Source: Metabacillus schmidteae
Lineage (GTDB): Bacteria; Bacillota; Bacilli; Bacillales; Bacillaceae
Direction of reading: 5' to 3'
Length of the DNA: 64,000 bases
NCBI RefSeq assembly: GCF_903166545.1
Contig: NZ_CAESCH010000001.1
Coordinates: 124,001-188,000 of the forward strand
This document shows positions 52,685 through 62,608 of this stretch, in pieces. The number at the start of each line of letters is the position of its first letter. The stretch's first letter is position 1. Both the position numbers and the translations under genes were made by a program. Under the pieces are notes generated by a model, which was not told the origin of the DNA, did no database searches, and worked only from the letters and a program-made list of their open reading frames with translations.

Positions 52685-53920
52685 ATGAAAAAAGAGATCA
52701 TTGATCGCTTTAAAAATTATGTTGTGATTGATACCCAGTCGGATGAAAACAATGAAGCTTGCCCATCCACCCCTGGTCAACTTACACTTGGTAAGCTTTT
52801 AGTCGATGAATTAAATACGATCGGCATGAAGGACGTAACAATGGATGAGAACGGCTATGTGATGGCGACTTTACCTGCTAATACAGATAAAAACATACCT
52901 ACTGTCGGTTTTTTAGCCCATCTTGACACAGCAACTGATTTTACAGGTAAGAATGTAAATCCTCAAGTTGTGGAGTCCTATGATGGTGGAGACATTACGC
53001 TTAATCAGGAGCTGGGAGTCATCCTTTCGCCGAACCAATTTCCTAACCTTGCAAATTATCACGGTCATACCCTCATTACAACAGACGGAAAAACACTGTT
53101 AGGTGCAGATAATAAAGCAGGGATTGCTGAAATCATGACCGCTATGCGTTATCTTATCACTAACCCTGATATTAAGCACGGAAACATCAGAGTGGCATTT
53201 ACACCGGATGAAGAAATTGGAAGAGGTCCTCATAAGTTTGATGTAGAAGCATTCGGAGCAGACTTCGCCTACACAATTGATGGCGGTCCACTTGGAGAAT
53301 TACAATATGAAAGCTTTAACGCTGCCGCAGCAAAGATTACATTTAAAGGAAATAATGTTCACCCTGGCACAGCTAAGGGAAAAATGGTGAATTCCGCGAA
53401 AATAGCTATGGCTTTTCAATCCAAGCTACCGGCAATGGAAGCACCTGAATTTACCGAAGGACATGAAGGCTTTTATCACCTCATCTCATTCAATGGTGAT
53501 GTTGAACAAACAAATGTCCATTACATCATCCGCGATCATGATAAACAACTTTTTGAATCAAGAAAACAAACAATTGTAAACCTTGTGCATAAATTTAAGC
53601 AGGTTTATGGTGAAGAAGCGATCGTATTAGAATTGAATGATCAATATTACAATATGAAAGACAAGATAGAACCTGTTAAATACATAGTCGATATCGCTCA
53701 CCAAGCAATGGAAAACTTGAGGATACAACCTATTGTTGAACCAATTCGCGGCGGTACTGATGGCTCCCAGCTTTCCTATATGGGCTTACCTACCCCCAAT
53801 GTTTTTACTGGTGGAGAAAACTTCCACGGAAAATTCGAATTTATTTCAGTCGATAATATGGTAAAAGCAACAAATACCATTGTGGAAATTTGTAAGCTAC
53901 TGGAACAAAGATCATCATAA
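52685..53920 (+). CDS. pepT: Peptidase T (tripeptide aminopeptidase)
   Basis: A 411-residue M20 dizinc peptidase. Zinc-binding and catalytic residues lie in [13 protein letters not shown] (near residue 78), [14 protein letters not shown] (near 140) and [13 protein letters not shown] (near 175), with a final [16 protein letters not shown]. It removes N-terminal residues from tripeptides in the cytosol. Start ATG behind AAGGAAGG. It lies 28 bp before the isoaspartyl dipeptidase gene, so the two form a peptide-recycling unit. Confidence 0.96.
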   Translation: MKKEIIDRFKNYVVIDTQSDENNEACPSTPGQLTLGKLLVDELNTIGMKDVTMDENGYVMATLPANTDKNIPTVGFLAHLDTATDFTGKNVNPQVVESYDGGDITLNQELGVILSPNQFPNLANYHGHTLITTDGKTLLGADNKAGIAEIMTAMRYLITNPDIKHGNIRVAFTPDEEIGRGPHKFDVEAFGADFAYTIDGGPLGELQYESFNAAAAKITFKGNNVHPGTAKGKMVNSAKIAMAFQSKLPAMEAPEFTEGHEGFYHLISFNGDVEQTNVHYIIRDHDKQLFESRKQTIVNLVHKFKQVYGEEAIVLELNDQYYNMKDKIEPVKYIVDIAHQAMENLRIQPIVEPIRGGTDGSQLSYMGLPTPNVFTGGENFHGKFEFISVDNMVKATNTIVEICKLLEQRSS

Positions 53921-53948
53921 CATTTTAAGAAAGGAGCAATGCAACGTA

Positions 53949-55118
53949 ATGTTAACACTCATACAGAACGGAGAAGTATATGCTCCTAATTATGTAGGTA
54001 AAAAAGATATTCTTATAGCTGATGAAAAAATCTGCTATATAAAAGATAAAATTGACGTACCAATAAATTTTGTTGATTTCAAAGTTTATGATGCTTCAGG
54101 ACTGAAGGTTGTTCCTGGCTTTATCGATTCTCATGTTCATATTACAGGTGGCGGCGGTGAAGGAAGCTACAAAACAAGAACACCTGAGCTCCAATTAACA
54201 GATGCAACCTTGTCTGGTATAACTACACTGGTTGGAGTCATTGGCACAGACGGAACAACTCGAACGATGGCAAATTTAATTGCCAAATCACGTGCACTTG
54301 AGGAAGAAGGAATTACCTGTTATGTCCATACAGGATCATATCAAGTACCTGTTAAAACTGTCACAGGAAAAATAGAAGATGACCTTGTCTTAATCGATAA
54401 AATCATAGGTGTTGGAGAAATAGCCATAAGTGATCACAGGTCCTCACAACCTACAGTTGAAGAATTGGCTAAGCTTGCATCGGCTGCAAGAATTGGCGGC
54501 ATGCTGTCTGGCAAAGCGGGAATTGTCAATATTCATGTCGGGGACAGCCATCGACATCTTAATCCTATTTTGGATGTAGTTTCTTCTACAGACCTGCCAA
54601 TAAAACAATTTTATCCAACTCATATAAACCGAAATCCACATCTTTTTGAAGCTGGCATTGAATATGCCAAAAAAGGCGGTTGGGTTGATTTTACAACAAG
54701 TACGATTCCTAAATTTCTTGCTGAAGGGGAAGTTTCCTGCAGTCACGGCCTTAAAAGAATGCTGGAAGCTGGTGTATCAATTGACCAAATCACCTTTACA
54801 TCTGACGGTCAAGCAAGCCTGCCTAATTTTAACGGAGAGGGAGAACTAATCGGCCTAAAAGTCGGCAAGGTAGACACGCTTTTTCAAGCGGTAAAGGAAG
54901 CAGTTCAGAAGGAAAACATTCCCCTGGAAATAGCACTAAACGTGATAACAAGCAATCCTGCCAACATATTAAAGCTGTATCAAAAGGGCGAATTAACGCC
55001 TGGTAAGGATGCTGATGTCGTCCTACTGGATGCTGATCTCACTATCAAATCTGTCTGGGCAAAGGGCAGACAGATGGTGGAAGACGGGGTTGCATTAGTA
55101 AAGGGTACTTTTGAGTAA
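53949..55118 (+). CDS. iadA: Isoaspartyl dipeptidase
   Basis: A 389-residue amidohydrolase, the size of E. coli IadA (390). The metal-binding GFIDSHVHITGGGGEGSY is near residue 62. GITTLVGVIGTDGTTRT and IHVGDSHRHLNPI are typical of the enzyme. It cleaves beta-aspartyl dipeptides from damaged proteins. The frame is open into pepT, but the ATG at 53949 fits the protein's N-terminus, with AAAGGAG 12 bases upstream. Probably co-transcribed with pepT. Confidence 0.93.
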   Translation: MLTLIQNGEVYAPNYVGKKDILIADEKICYIKDKIDVPINFVDFKVYDASGLKVVPGFIDSHVHITGGGGEGSYKTRTPELQLTDATLSGITTLVGVIGTDGTTRTMANLIAKSRALEEEGITCYVHTGSYQVPVKTVTGKIEDDLVLIDKIIGVGEIAISDHRSSQPTVEELAKLASAARIGGMLSGKAGIVNIHVGDSHRHLNPILDVVSSTDLPIKQFYPTHINRNPHLFEAGIEYAKKGGWVDFTTSTIPKFLAEGEVSCSHGLKRMLEAGVSIDQITFTSDGQASLPNFNGEGELIGLKVGKVDTLFQAVKEAVQKENIPLEIALNVITSNPANILKLYQKGELTPGKDADVVLLDADLTIKSVWAKGRQMVEDGVALVKGTFE

Positions 55119-55165
55119 TGCAGCAGGGGGTGAAGAACTTTTGGTTTTTGATTTGAACCGGTTTT

Positions 55166-55390
55166 GTCCTTCATCCCTGCTATGAAGGACTTTTTGTTCT
55201 TGTTTTGGTCCCAGTTTGTCCTTCATCCCTGCTATGAAGGACTTTTTGTTCTGCTTTTGATCCTGGTTTGTCCTTCATCCCTGCTATGAAGGACTTTTTG
55301 TTCTGCTTTTGATCCTGGTTTGTCCTTCATCCCTGCTATGAAGGACTTTTCTTCCCACATGAACCTGAAGTTTGTCCTTCAACTGCTTAC
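55166..55390. repeat. Tandem array of 52-bp hairpin repeats
   Basis: Four units start at 55166, 55218, 55270 and 55322, exactly 52 bp apart. Each holds GTCCTTCAT, a CCCTGCT loop, ATGAAGGAC and a T-rich tail. A decayed fifth copy starts at 55374. The units are nearly identical. Each looks like an intrinsic terminator on the plus strand, just after iadA. Confidence 0.92.
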
Positions 55391-55504
55391 ATCCAATATA
55401 ATTCCCATTTTTATTATTATTCCTCTATTACCCATCCACAAATCACATCAAGTGCCTCCATTCATATACTATGCTATCTGAAGATTCTTTGAGAGGTGCT
55501 TGGT

Positions 55505-55948
55505 ATGATAATGATTAGGAAGGCAAGTCAAGATGAAACAAATACTCTCCTTTATATGACAATTAACGTTATGTCCGAGAGCACCATGGGTTTGGTTCAT
55601 AATGATGTACAAAAAGGGATGAATATGTTTGTCCCATTATTAAATAGTGGGTCTTATTATCTTATTGCTGTAGATCAACATCAAATTGCAGGATGGGTTT
55701 TAATGGGTCCTGATTTTAACCCTATAAATGTTCAGAAAACAGGAACGATTACCTCTTTATATGTATTTCCCATTTACAGAAAGCTTGGTCTAGGAAAGCA
55801 GCTCATGCAATCAGCTATCCAACAATTAAAGGCTGAAGGATACCAGAAAGTTCAGCTCAATGTTTTCACTGGTAATCCAGCAAAACATTTATACGAAGAT
55901 CTTGGATTTTCAGATATCTCTACAGTCATGGAGCTTAAAATCACTTAA
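55505..55948 (+). CDS. GNAT family N-acetyltransferase
   Basis: A 147-residue GNAT protein. The acetyl-CoA binding motif is SLYVFPIYRKLGLGKQLMQS (about residues 82-101), and GNPAKHLYEDLGF near 130 is the C-terminal motif B. The substrate is unknown. ATG 55505 has GAGAGGTG at good spacing; the GTG at 55496 is in that site. It stands alone. Confidence 0.87.
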   Translation: MIMIRKASQDETNTLLYMTINVMSESTMGLVHNDVQKGMNMFVPLLNSGSYYLIAVDQHQIAGWVLMGPDFNPINVQKTGTITSLYVFPIYRKLGLGKQLMQSAIQQLKAEGYQKVQLNVFTGNPAKHLYEDLGFSDISTVMELKIT

Positions 55949-56143
55949 TTAATCTAACTCTACTTAAGGGTTGGATTATTTTCTTTTCACGGGAATATAC
56001 ATTAATGTAAGCGGTTACTAATTAGAGTCACCCTATAAAATGTTAATACTTTATTAACCCATTATTAAATTTCAGTAATTTCCTATATTCACCATAAAAA
56101 TCTTGTAAAATATGATTGTACACCTACTAGGGAGGCAATATGA

Positions 56144-57391
56144 ATGAGGCGTTTTTCAAAAGAAGAAAATAGTTGGATTTTCTATGACTGGGGCAGTTCC
56201 GCTTATTCTATTATTATCTCGACAGCTGTGTTTCCTATATTTTATAAAGGAGCAGCGACAAATGCAGGGGTAAGCCCGGCAGACTCTACTGCTTATTTAG
56301 GATATACTATCGCAATCGCAACCTTTATTTTGGCTATGCTTGGTCCCATCTTAGGTACAATTGCTGATTATCAAGGATATAAAAAACGTTTCTTTTCTTT
56401 CTTTTTAACTTTAGGAATTGGGTTTACCGGGATTCTCGCCTTTATTCCAGCAGAACAATGGTTACTTTTATTAGTTTGCTATACTCTTGCAACAATTGGT
56501 TTTTCCGGTGCTAATATTTTTTACGATGCATTTTTAGTAGATGTGGCATCAGAATCTAGAATGAACCTTGTATCTGCTCGTGGATATGGTTTAGGGTATA
56601 TCGGAAGTACCATTCCATTTATCATTAGCATCGCCATTATTGTGCTATCGCAAAATGGTATTCTACCTATTTCAACTGTTATAGCAAGTAAAATAGCATT
56701 TATTATAACAGCTGTATGGTGGGGAATTTTTACGCTTCCATTGCTAAAGCATGTTCAACAACTCCACTTTATCAAACGTGAACGAAATCCTGTCTTTAAT
56801 AGCTTCAAAAGACTTTGGCACACCCTAACTGAAATCCGAAAACATCGGGCATTATTTTTATTTCTTCTCGCGTATTTTTTCTATATTGATGGAGTTGGAA
56901 CTATTATCACAATGTCCACCGCATACGGAACAGATTTAGGAATCGGCTCAACCGACCTCCTCATTGTCCTCTTTGTTACACAGGTTGTAGCTGCACCATT
57001 TTCTATTCTGTACGGAAGGCTCTCTGAAAAATTCACCGGCAAAAAAATGTTGTATGTAGGAATTATCGTATACATGATTGTTTGTATTTACGCATACTTC
57101 CTCGAGACAACCTTGGACTTTTGGATTCTAGCGATGCTTGTGGCTACATCACAAGGAGGCATTCAAGCGCTCAGCAGATCTTATTTTGCGAAGCTTATTC
57201 CGAAAGAAAAAGCAAATGAATTTTTCGGTTTTTATAATATTTTTGGGAAATTCGCATCGATAATGGGTCCTTTACTTGTAGCCACAACTGCACAATTAAC
57301 AGGTAACTCCAGCAGTGGTGTTTTTAGTCTTGTGATTCTCTTTATTATTGGTTTTATCATCTTAATGAAGGTTCCTGAGACTAAAGCATAA
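56144..57391 (+). CDS. MFS transporter of the UMF1/Atg22-like group
   Basis: A 415-residue membrane protein with about twelve segments. The N-terminal SWIFYDWGSSAYSIIISTAV and the later GGIQALSRSYFAKLIPKEKA are hallmarks of the UMF1 (YxiO-like) group. Fungal relatives export amino acids from vacuoles; bacterial substrates are unknown. It starts at ATG behind GGGAGG. Followed 107 bp later by a DUF421 gene on the same strand. Confidence 0.88.
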   Translation: MRRFSKEENSWIFYDWGSSAYSIIISTAVFPIFYKGAATNAGVSPADSTAYLGYTIAIATFILAMLGPILGTIADYQGYKKRFFSFFLTLGIGFTGILAFIPAEQWLLLLVCYTLATIGFSGANIFYDAFLVDVASESRMNLVSARGYGLGYIGSTIPFIISIAIIVLSQNGILPISTVIASKIAFIITAVWWGIFTLPLLKHVQQLHFIKRERNPVFNSFKRLWHTLTEIRKHRALFLFLLAYFFYIDGVGTIITMSTAYGTDLGIGSTDLLIVLFVTQVVAAPFSILYGRLSEKFTGKKMLYVGIIVYMIVCIYAYFLETTLDFWILAMLVATSQGGIQALSRSYFAKLIPKEKANEFFGFYNIFGKFASIMGPLLVATTAQLTGNSSSGVFSLVILFIIGFIILMKVPETKA

Positions 57392-57498
57392 GAATCTATT
57401 CTTTTTAAAAATGGAGATGATCCTGTACTTCATCATGTATCTATCCTTCCATTTATGGAAAACCTTTGCCTATTGATATTATTCAAGGAGGTAAAAGG

Positions 57499-58224
57499 AT
57501 GGAAGAACTGCTAAAGGATTTGCTCATAGTTCTTGGACGAATCGTGACAATCCTTCCTTTACTCTTATTTACCACCATTTATATGGGGAAGCGTACAATT
57601 GGGGAATTACCCATTTTTGATTTTCTAATCATTATCATCTTAGGTGCTGTTGTTGGTGCAGATATTGCTGATCCTGAGATTAAACATCTTCCAACTGCAT
57701 TTACTATTGTTATGATTGGGTTACTGCAAAAACTGGTTTCTCACTTAAAAATAAAAAACCGCAAATTCGGTAAGCTCATTACTTTTGAGCCGACCCTAGT
57801 CATAAAAGACGGAAACTTTCTAGTGAAAAATATGAGTAAAATTGGGTACTCCATTGATAATATTCTTCAAATGCTGAGAGGTAAGGATATCTTTGATCCT
57901 GCAGAGGTTGATTTAGCAATTATTGAGGCCGATGGTGCAATGAGTGTGTTGAAAAAAACTTCTAAGCAAACTGTAACGAAAGAAGATCTTACTATTCAAA
58001 CAACCAGAAATAACATTTCCTTTCCTGTCATAATTGAAGGAAACGTATATAAAGATTCTCTTGATTATTTAGAACTCGATGAAAATTGGCTCCGCAATCA
58101 GTTATCACAGCATGGCCTAATTGATTATCACCAAATCTTTTATGCATCTGTTAATCAGGATCACGAGTTACATATTTCTTTTAAAAAGGAGACACATACA
58201 TCTCTACCACCTATAAGGCATTAA
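57499..58224 (+). CDS. DUF421 domain membrane protein (YetF/YdfR-like)
   Basis: A 241-residue protein with three membrane segments in the first 90 residues (GRIVTILPLLLFTTIYMGKR, then IFDFLIIIILGAVVGADIAD). A soluble C-terminal part from about 100 contains FEPTLVIKDGNFLVKNM. This is the YetF architecture, a family that includes sporulation proteins; here the exact role is unknown. ATG 57499 has a perfect AAGGAGG. A hairpin terminator follows. Confidence 0.85.
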   Translation: MEELLKDLLIVLGRIVTILPLLLFTTIYMGKRTIGELPIFDFLIIIILGAVVGADIADPEIKHLPTAFTIVMIGLLQKLVSHLKIKNRKFGKLITFEPTLVIKDGNFLVKNMSKIGYSIDNILQMLRGKDIFDPAEVDLAIIEADGAMSVLKKTSKQTVTKEDLTIQTTRNNISFPVIIEGNVYKDSLDYLELDENWLRNQLSQHGLIDYHQIFYASVNQDHELHISFKKETHTSLPPIRH

Positions 58225-58225
58225 A

Positions 58226-58254
58226 GGGGCTGACCAACAAAATGTGGCCAGCCC
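58226..58254. terminator. Terminator between DUF421 gene and a small ORF
   Basis: GGGGCTG pairs with CAGCCC through CCA/TGG, with moderate T-runs on both sides. Confidence 0.7.
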
Positions 58255-58262
58255 TTACCCTT

Positions 58263-58367
58263 TTATATTCTCGATTTCATATGACCTGTCTTACGTTTGT
58301 TAAGGATTTTCTTAACGATTGGGTAGATAATTGGCGCCCATTTGATTAGTTTTTTTACTATTTTCAT
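58263..58367 (-). CDS. Small cationic amphipathic peptide (34 residues)
   Basis: A short ORF on the minus strand with a perfect AGGAGGTAA ribosome binding site seven bases before ATG. The product begins MKIVKKLIKWAPIIYPIVKK and ends in more lysine- and arginine-rich sequence. It has one tryptophan and no cysteine. It would form a short amphipathic or membrane-binding helix. It lies between the DUF421 terminator and the bmrD stop. Function unknown; antimicrobial-like or membrane-regulatory roles are only guesses. Confidence 0.6.
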   Translation of the reverse strand: MKIVKKLIKWAPIIYPIVKKILNKRKTGHMKSRI

Positions 58368-58426
58368 GAACGATTACCTCCTATTACTTGTACCCTTCCC
58401 TCTATTAAGACAAACGAAACCTTTAT

Positions 58427-60460
58427 TTATCCTGCGTTCACCATTTCTTTACCTAATTGCAATTGATGCATTTTATAGTATTTTCCTTTTTTCTCGAGCA
58501 ATTCCTCATGATTTCCTCTTTCAACTATTTCTCCATGATCTAACACGAGTATTTGATCTGCATTTCGGATGGTGGAAAGTCTGTGGGCAATGACAAACGT
58601 TGTTCTGCCTTCTTTCACAACATTTAATGCCTGCTGAATAATTGCTTCTGTTTCTGTATCGATGTTTGCCGTCGCCTCATCTAAAATGAGAATGGCAGGG
58701 TCATAGGCAAGAGCTCGCGCAAATGAAATAAGCTGTCTTTCACCTGCTGATAACGTACTTCCCTTTTCGAGCACAGGTTCTTCATATTGCTTTGGGAGCT
58801 GATTAATAAATCTTTCTGCACCAACACTTCGAAGAGCGTTTCTAATCGTCTCTTTTGAAATATCAGGATTATCCAGACTAACATTTGACTCAATCGTCCC
58901 GGTAAACAAAAACGGATCTTGTAAAACAATACCCATATGTTTTCTGAGCTGCTGACGAGGAATTTCGCTTGTATCCATGCCGTCAATTGTGATCATACCT
59001 CTATTAATATCATAGTAACGAAACAGGAGATTGATAATCGAGCTTTTCCCTGAACCTGTATGCCCAACTAATGCCACAGTTTCCCCTTTTTTAGCTGTAA
59101 AGGAGATATTCTTTAACACATCATTTTCACCATTATAGGAAAAAGAAACATCTTTAAACTTTACATTTCCTTCAAAACGAGGAAGCTGCTCCACATTGAC
59201 TTCTTCTCCTTTTTCATCCAGTAATTCAAAGACCCGTTCAGAAGCAACTCGCGCTTGCTCCAACTGTGCAAGCTGATTAACAATATCTGTAACAGGCTGG
59301 AATAATCGATTTAAGTAGTCAACAAAAGCATAGAGTACACCTATTGAAATCATTCCGGCAGCTGTGAGCGATTGCCCGCCAAAATACCAAATCAGGACAA
59401 CGAAAGCAACATTTCGTAGAACATTCACCAAATTATGTGAGGTGAATGCATTTAAGCTGAGAAGTTTATTTTGGTAGGTAAAATGCTCTTGATTTAACAC
59501 TTCAAACTCATTGACTGTTTGTTTTTTTCTACGAAATGCCCGGATGATGGTCATACCTTGAATTGACTCATTTACCATTCCGTTAATATCACTGACTCTT
59601 GTACGAATTAAATGATTATATCTAGAAGCCAACTTCCGGTAAATAACTGTCCAGATAACCAGAACAGGTACCAGCAGCAACGTAATGAGTGCAAGCTTCA
59701 CATCCAGGAAGAACAAAGCCACAAAGATTCCGGTCATATAAATACCACTTGTAAAGAAGCTGGCAAGCACTTTTACATACAATTCACGTATGGCCTCTGT
59801 ATCGTTCGTTACACGTGCGACAATCTTACCTGCAGGGAGGTTATCAAAATATTGAATTGGTACCCGCTGAATATGCTCAAATACGTCTGTTCTCATTTTT
59901 TGAATAATGCGATTTGCGGCTTTTTGCAGCAATAGTGTTTTTCCATATTGAAAGATGGCTGCAATGAATAATAGTCCTACATAAAAGCTAAGAAGGATGA
60001 CAATTGGTCGTATCTCTGGTTGATAAAATGCTAACAACTCTTGAGGCGTTAATTGCTCCACATCATAGCTTGCTTCTTGTGACCCGCTTTTTATTGTTAA
60101 GGTATTTCCAGATACAGTCCGTTCTCCATCGAACGACAGATGCTCTTCTGTCACATAAAACGAACGACCAACCTGCACAATTTGGAGGTCATTACTTCCT
60201 ACTGAATCACTTTCTGATATATTTTCGTTCTTTTTAAATAATTGATCTTGATAAACGACCGTTTGTTCATCTCTTTCCTGCACTTCAACCCATGGTTTTT
60301 CAATTCCCATCATATGATGATCAATCATTCTTTTTGCAATAAACGGTCCTGTTAGTTCTGCTCCAACAGCAAAGGTTAACATAGCCAGAGCAATCAGAAT
60401 CGTTCGCTTATAAAGAAGGGCATAGTGGAAGAGTCGTTTTCCTGTTGATTTTTTCTTCAT
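58427..60460 (-). CDS. bmrD: Multidrug ABC transporter subunit BmrD-like
   Basis: A 677-residue half-transporter. The N-terminal membrane domain (about residues 1-400) has the long extracellular insertion seen in BmrD/YheH. The nucleotide-binding domain follows, with Walker A VGHTGSGKSSIINLLF, signature LSAGERQLISFARAL and Walker B ILILDEATANID with the catalytic Glu. It pairs with the gene immediately upstream to form a heterodimeric exporter. No gap separates them (60460/60461). Start ATG. Confidence 0.9.
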   Translation of the reverse strand: MKKKSTGKRLFHYALLYKRTILIALAMLTFAVGAELTGPFIAKRMIDHHMMGIEKPWVEVQERDEQTVVYQDQLFKKNENISESDSVGSNDLQIVQVGRSFYVTEEHLSFDGERTVSGNTLTIKSGSQEASYDVEQLTPQELLAFYQPEIRPIVILLSFYVGLLFIAAIFQYGKTLLLQKAANRIIQKMRTDVFEHIQRVPIQYFDNLPAGKIVARVTNDTEAIRELYVKVLASFFTSGIYMTGIFVALFFLDVKLALITLLLVPVLVIWTVIYRKLASRYNHLIRTRVSDINGMVNESIQGMTIIRAFRRKKQTVNEFEVLNQEHFTYQNKLLSLNAFTSHNLVNVLRNVAFVVLIWYFGGQSLTAAGMISIGVLYAFVDYLNRLFQPVTDIVNQLAQLEQARVASERVFELLDEKGEEVNVEQLPRFEGNVKFKDVSFSYNGENDVLKNISFTAKKGETVALVGHTGSGKSSIINLLFRYYDINRGMITIDGMDTSEIPRQQLRKHMGIVLQDPFLFTGTIESNVSLDNPDISKETIRNALRSVGAERFINQLPKQYEEPVLEKGSTLSAGERQLISFARALAYDPAILILDEATANIDTETEAIIQQALNVVKEGRTTFVIAHRLSTIRNADQILVLDHGEIVERGNHEELLEKKGKYYKMHQLQLGKEMVNAG

Positions 60461-62209
60461 CTAACTCACCTCTCCATACGAATCAGCTTGTTGGCGATCA
60501 TATTGCGTTTTATACCATTTACCGAGCTCGATAAGCTGATCATGAGTTCCTTCTTCCACAATCTTTCCTTCATCCATCACAATAATCCAGTCTGCATGTT
60601 GAACAGCCGATAAACGATGTGCAGAGATAAATGTTGTTTTCCCTTTACGCTCACTGCGGATATTTTCAATAATTTTGGCTTCCGTTTTCCCGTCAACTGC
60701 AGACATCGCATCATCCAGTAAAAGAATTTCCGGATCCTTTATTAACGCGCGGGCAATCGAAATCCTCTGCTTTTGCCCACCAGAAAGAGCAACACCCTTT
60801 TCTCCAACTAATGTTTCTAACCCTTTAGGAAGAACTGAAAGATCATTGTCAAAGGCGGCCAATCGAAGGGCTTCCTGAATGTCACTCTCTGTTACCTGTT
60901 CTTTACCAAACTGTAAATTTTCACGAATCGTTCGGGAAAACAAGATTTGTTCTTGCGGAACATACCCAATCCAGGAATGCAGTGTATCAAGCAGGATTTT
61001 TTCAATTGGCTGAGCTGAAATAAGAATTTCACCATTACCAGCGGGATATTCCCGTATAAGCTGCTTAAGCAATGTTGTTTTACCAGAACCTGTTTTTCCA
61101 ACAATGCCAACGGTTTGCCCTCTTTTCACCTTCAAGTTAATATCACGAAGGTTTTCTGTTGTTGAAGTTGGATATTGAAATGTCACATTGCTAAAAACAA
61201 TTTCCTCGGGAATATCCAATGCAACAGGTTCTTTCACATCCTTTACATCCTCCTCATACGCAAGGACTTCATTCACACGATCCAATGAAGCGTTTCCACG
61301 CTGAAGGATGTTAATCAGCTCTCCGACCGCAAACATCGGCCAAATTAACATTCCCAAGTATATATTAAAGCTCACAAGCTCCCCTAATGTAATCATCTGA
61401 TGAAAAACAAGATATGCACCATACCCCAACCCAATCACATAGCTTAAACCTACTAAAATCTTTATTGTCGGTTCAAAAAGAGCATCAACTTTTGCCACAG
61501 CAATGTTTTTCTCATAAACATCCTCTGTCATATTCTTAAAACGCTGTTCATCTGCCTTTTCTTGAACATATGCGCGAATAACACGGACTCCTGCAATTGA
61601 TTCAAGCACATTATCATTTAAGTCACCAAAGGCATCTTGAGCAACCGTAAAACGCTTATGAATGAGCTTACCGAAATAGTTAATGGCTATGGCCATGAGT
61701 GGTAATGGTATTAGTGCCGCCAGCGTCAGTTTCCAGCTTATCGTAAACCCCATCACAAATATAATAATGATCATAAAAATGGTTGAGTCAACTAGAGTTA
61801 GAATGCCAAACCCAGCTGTTAGCGAAATTGCCTTTAGATCATTCGTCGCTCTGGCCATTAAATCCCCAGTTCGATTTTTTTCATAAAAGCTTGGAGTCAT
61901 TGAAAGCAAATGCCTCATAAAGCGATATCTTAAAATACGTTCAATTAAATGTGCCCCGCCAAATAATTGGTACATCCATACATAGGTTATACCGTAACTA
62001 AGAATGATAAGAGCAATGAAGAAAAATAATAGTTCTCGCAGCCGCTCCCCTGTCATCTGTCCAAACTGAATGTCATCAATCGCAACCCCAATAATTTTTG
62101 GTGGAATGACATCTAAGATACTAACAATAATTAATAACGAAACAGCAACTGAATACCGTTTCCAATGCTGTTTAAAAAACCAGCTTAATTTTCCAAGTAC
62201 TGAAAACAT
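60461..62209 (-). CDS. bmrC: Multidrug ABC transporter subunit BmrC-like
   Basis: A 582-residue half-transporter, close to BmrC/YheI length. Walker A is VGKTGSGKTTLLKQLI and the signature is LSGGQKQRISIARAL. Walker B reads LLLDDAMSAVD, so an Asp replaces the catalytic Glu, the known degenerate site of such heterodimers. Start ATG behind GGGAGGGA. It is preceded by a leader with two short ORFs and a terminator. Confidence 0.91.
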   Translation of the reverse strand: MFSVLGKLSWFFKQHWKRYSVAVSLLIIVSILDVIPPKIIGVAIDDIQFGQMTGERLRELLFFFIALIILSYGITYVWMYQLFGGAHLIERILRYRFMRHLLSMTPSFYEKNRTGDLMARATNDLKAISLTAGFGILTLVDSTIFMIIIIFVMGFTISWKLTLAALIPLPLMAIAINYFGKLIHKRFTVAQDAFGDLNDNVLESIAGVRVIRAYVQEKADEQRFKNMTEDVYEKNIAVAKVDALFEPTIKILVGLSYVIGLGYGAYLVFHQMITLGELVSFNIYLGMLIWPMFAVGELINILQRGNASLDRVNEVLAYEEDVKDVKEPVALDIPEEIVFSNVTFQYPTSTTENLRDINLKVKRGQTVGIVGKTGSGKTTLLKQLIREYPAGNGEILISAQPIEKILLDTLHSWIGYVPQEQILFSRTIRENLQFGKEQVTESDIQEALRLAAFDNDLSVLPKGLETLVGEKGVALSGGQKQRISIARALIKDPEILLLDDAMSAVDGKTEAKIIENIRSERKGKTTFISAHRLSAVQHADWIIVMDEGKIVEEGTHDQLIELGKWYKTQYDRQQADSYGEVS

Positions 62210-62248
62210 AAAGATCCCTCCCCTTTTTATGAATAAATGTCAATCCGG

Positions 62249-62302
62249 TTAGCCACCTTTTATCCAATCTAAATCAATGCGAATAACCAATTGTTTAACC
62301 AT
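62249..62302 (-). CDS. Second leader ORF before bmrC (17 codons)
   Basis: ATG behind AAGGGAG, coding MVKQLVIRIDLDWIKGG. It lies between the leader terminator and bmrC, ending 39 bp before bmrC. It may couple translation or sense ribosome-targeting drugs. Too short to be certain. Confidence 0.4.
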   Translation of the reverse strand: MVKQLVIRIDLDWIKGG

Positions 62303-62381
62303 CTTTAAAACTCCCTTCTTGAAAAGTAAGATCAATCTATATAAACGAGCTATAAGGCTCGATATTTTTATAATTAGACAC

Positions 62382-62413
62382 AAAAAAGGCATTATGCGAT
62401 CGTGCATAATGCC
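62382..62413 (-). terminator. Intrinsic terminator in the bmr leader
   Basis: On the minus strand GGCATTATGC pairs with GCATAATGCC and is followed by six Ts. It lies between leader ORF 1 and bmrC, so it must be read through for drug-pump expression. Confidence 0.85.
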
Positions 62414-62429
62414 TCATACATAATATAAA

Positions 62430-62460
62430 AGCGCACATCACAATAGCTGTGACCTGCGCT
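62430..62460 (-). other. Upstream hairpin of the bmr leader
   Basis: AGCGCA/TGCGCT and TCACA/TGTGA arms form a hairpin directly before the terminator. Its GGTCAC arm (minus strand) is complementary to GTGACC inside leader ORF 1 (62515-62520), giving alternative pairings. Confidence 0.6.
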
Positions 62461-62496
62461 TGAAATAAGCTTTAGGATATAAAAAGCTTGAATGAA

Positions 62497-62568
62497 TTAA
62501 AGTTGTTTTGGGCGGGTCACATTACAATATGAAATTTTTATTGGTTTATTCATCAATACATTTTCCAT
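62497..62568 (-). CDS. Leader peptide ORF upstream of bmrC (BmrB-like position)
   Basis: A 23-codon ORF with GGAGGG seven bases before ATG, opening MENVLMNKPIKISYCNV and ending RPKQL. It lies 29 bp after a good promoter and before the terminator. In B. subtilis the bmrB leader ORF controls bmrCD by ribosome-mediated attenuation; this is shorter but in the same place. The amino-acid sequence itself was not compared with BmrB. Confidence 0.6.
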   Translation of the reverse strand: MENVLMNKPIKISYCNVTRPKQL

Positions 62569-62608
62569 TTTGTAACCCTCCAATTCGAATTTATTAAGAT
62601 CTTGCTTT

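Noticed and set aside
53776..53958. Minus-strand ORF across the pepT-iadA joint
   Set aside because: Antisense shadow with no ribosome binding site.
55166..55390. CRISPR array
   Set aside because: The whole 52-bp unit, including the part between palindromes, repeats almost identically. There are no unique spacers and no cas genes.
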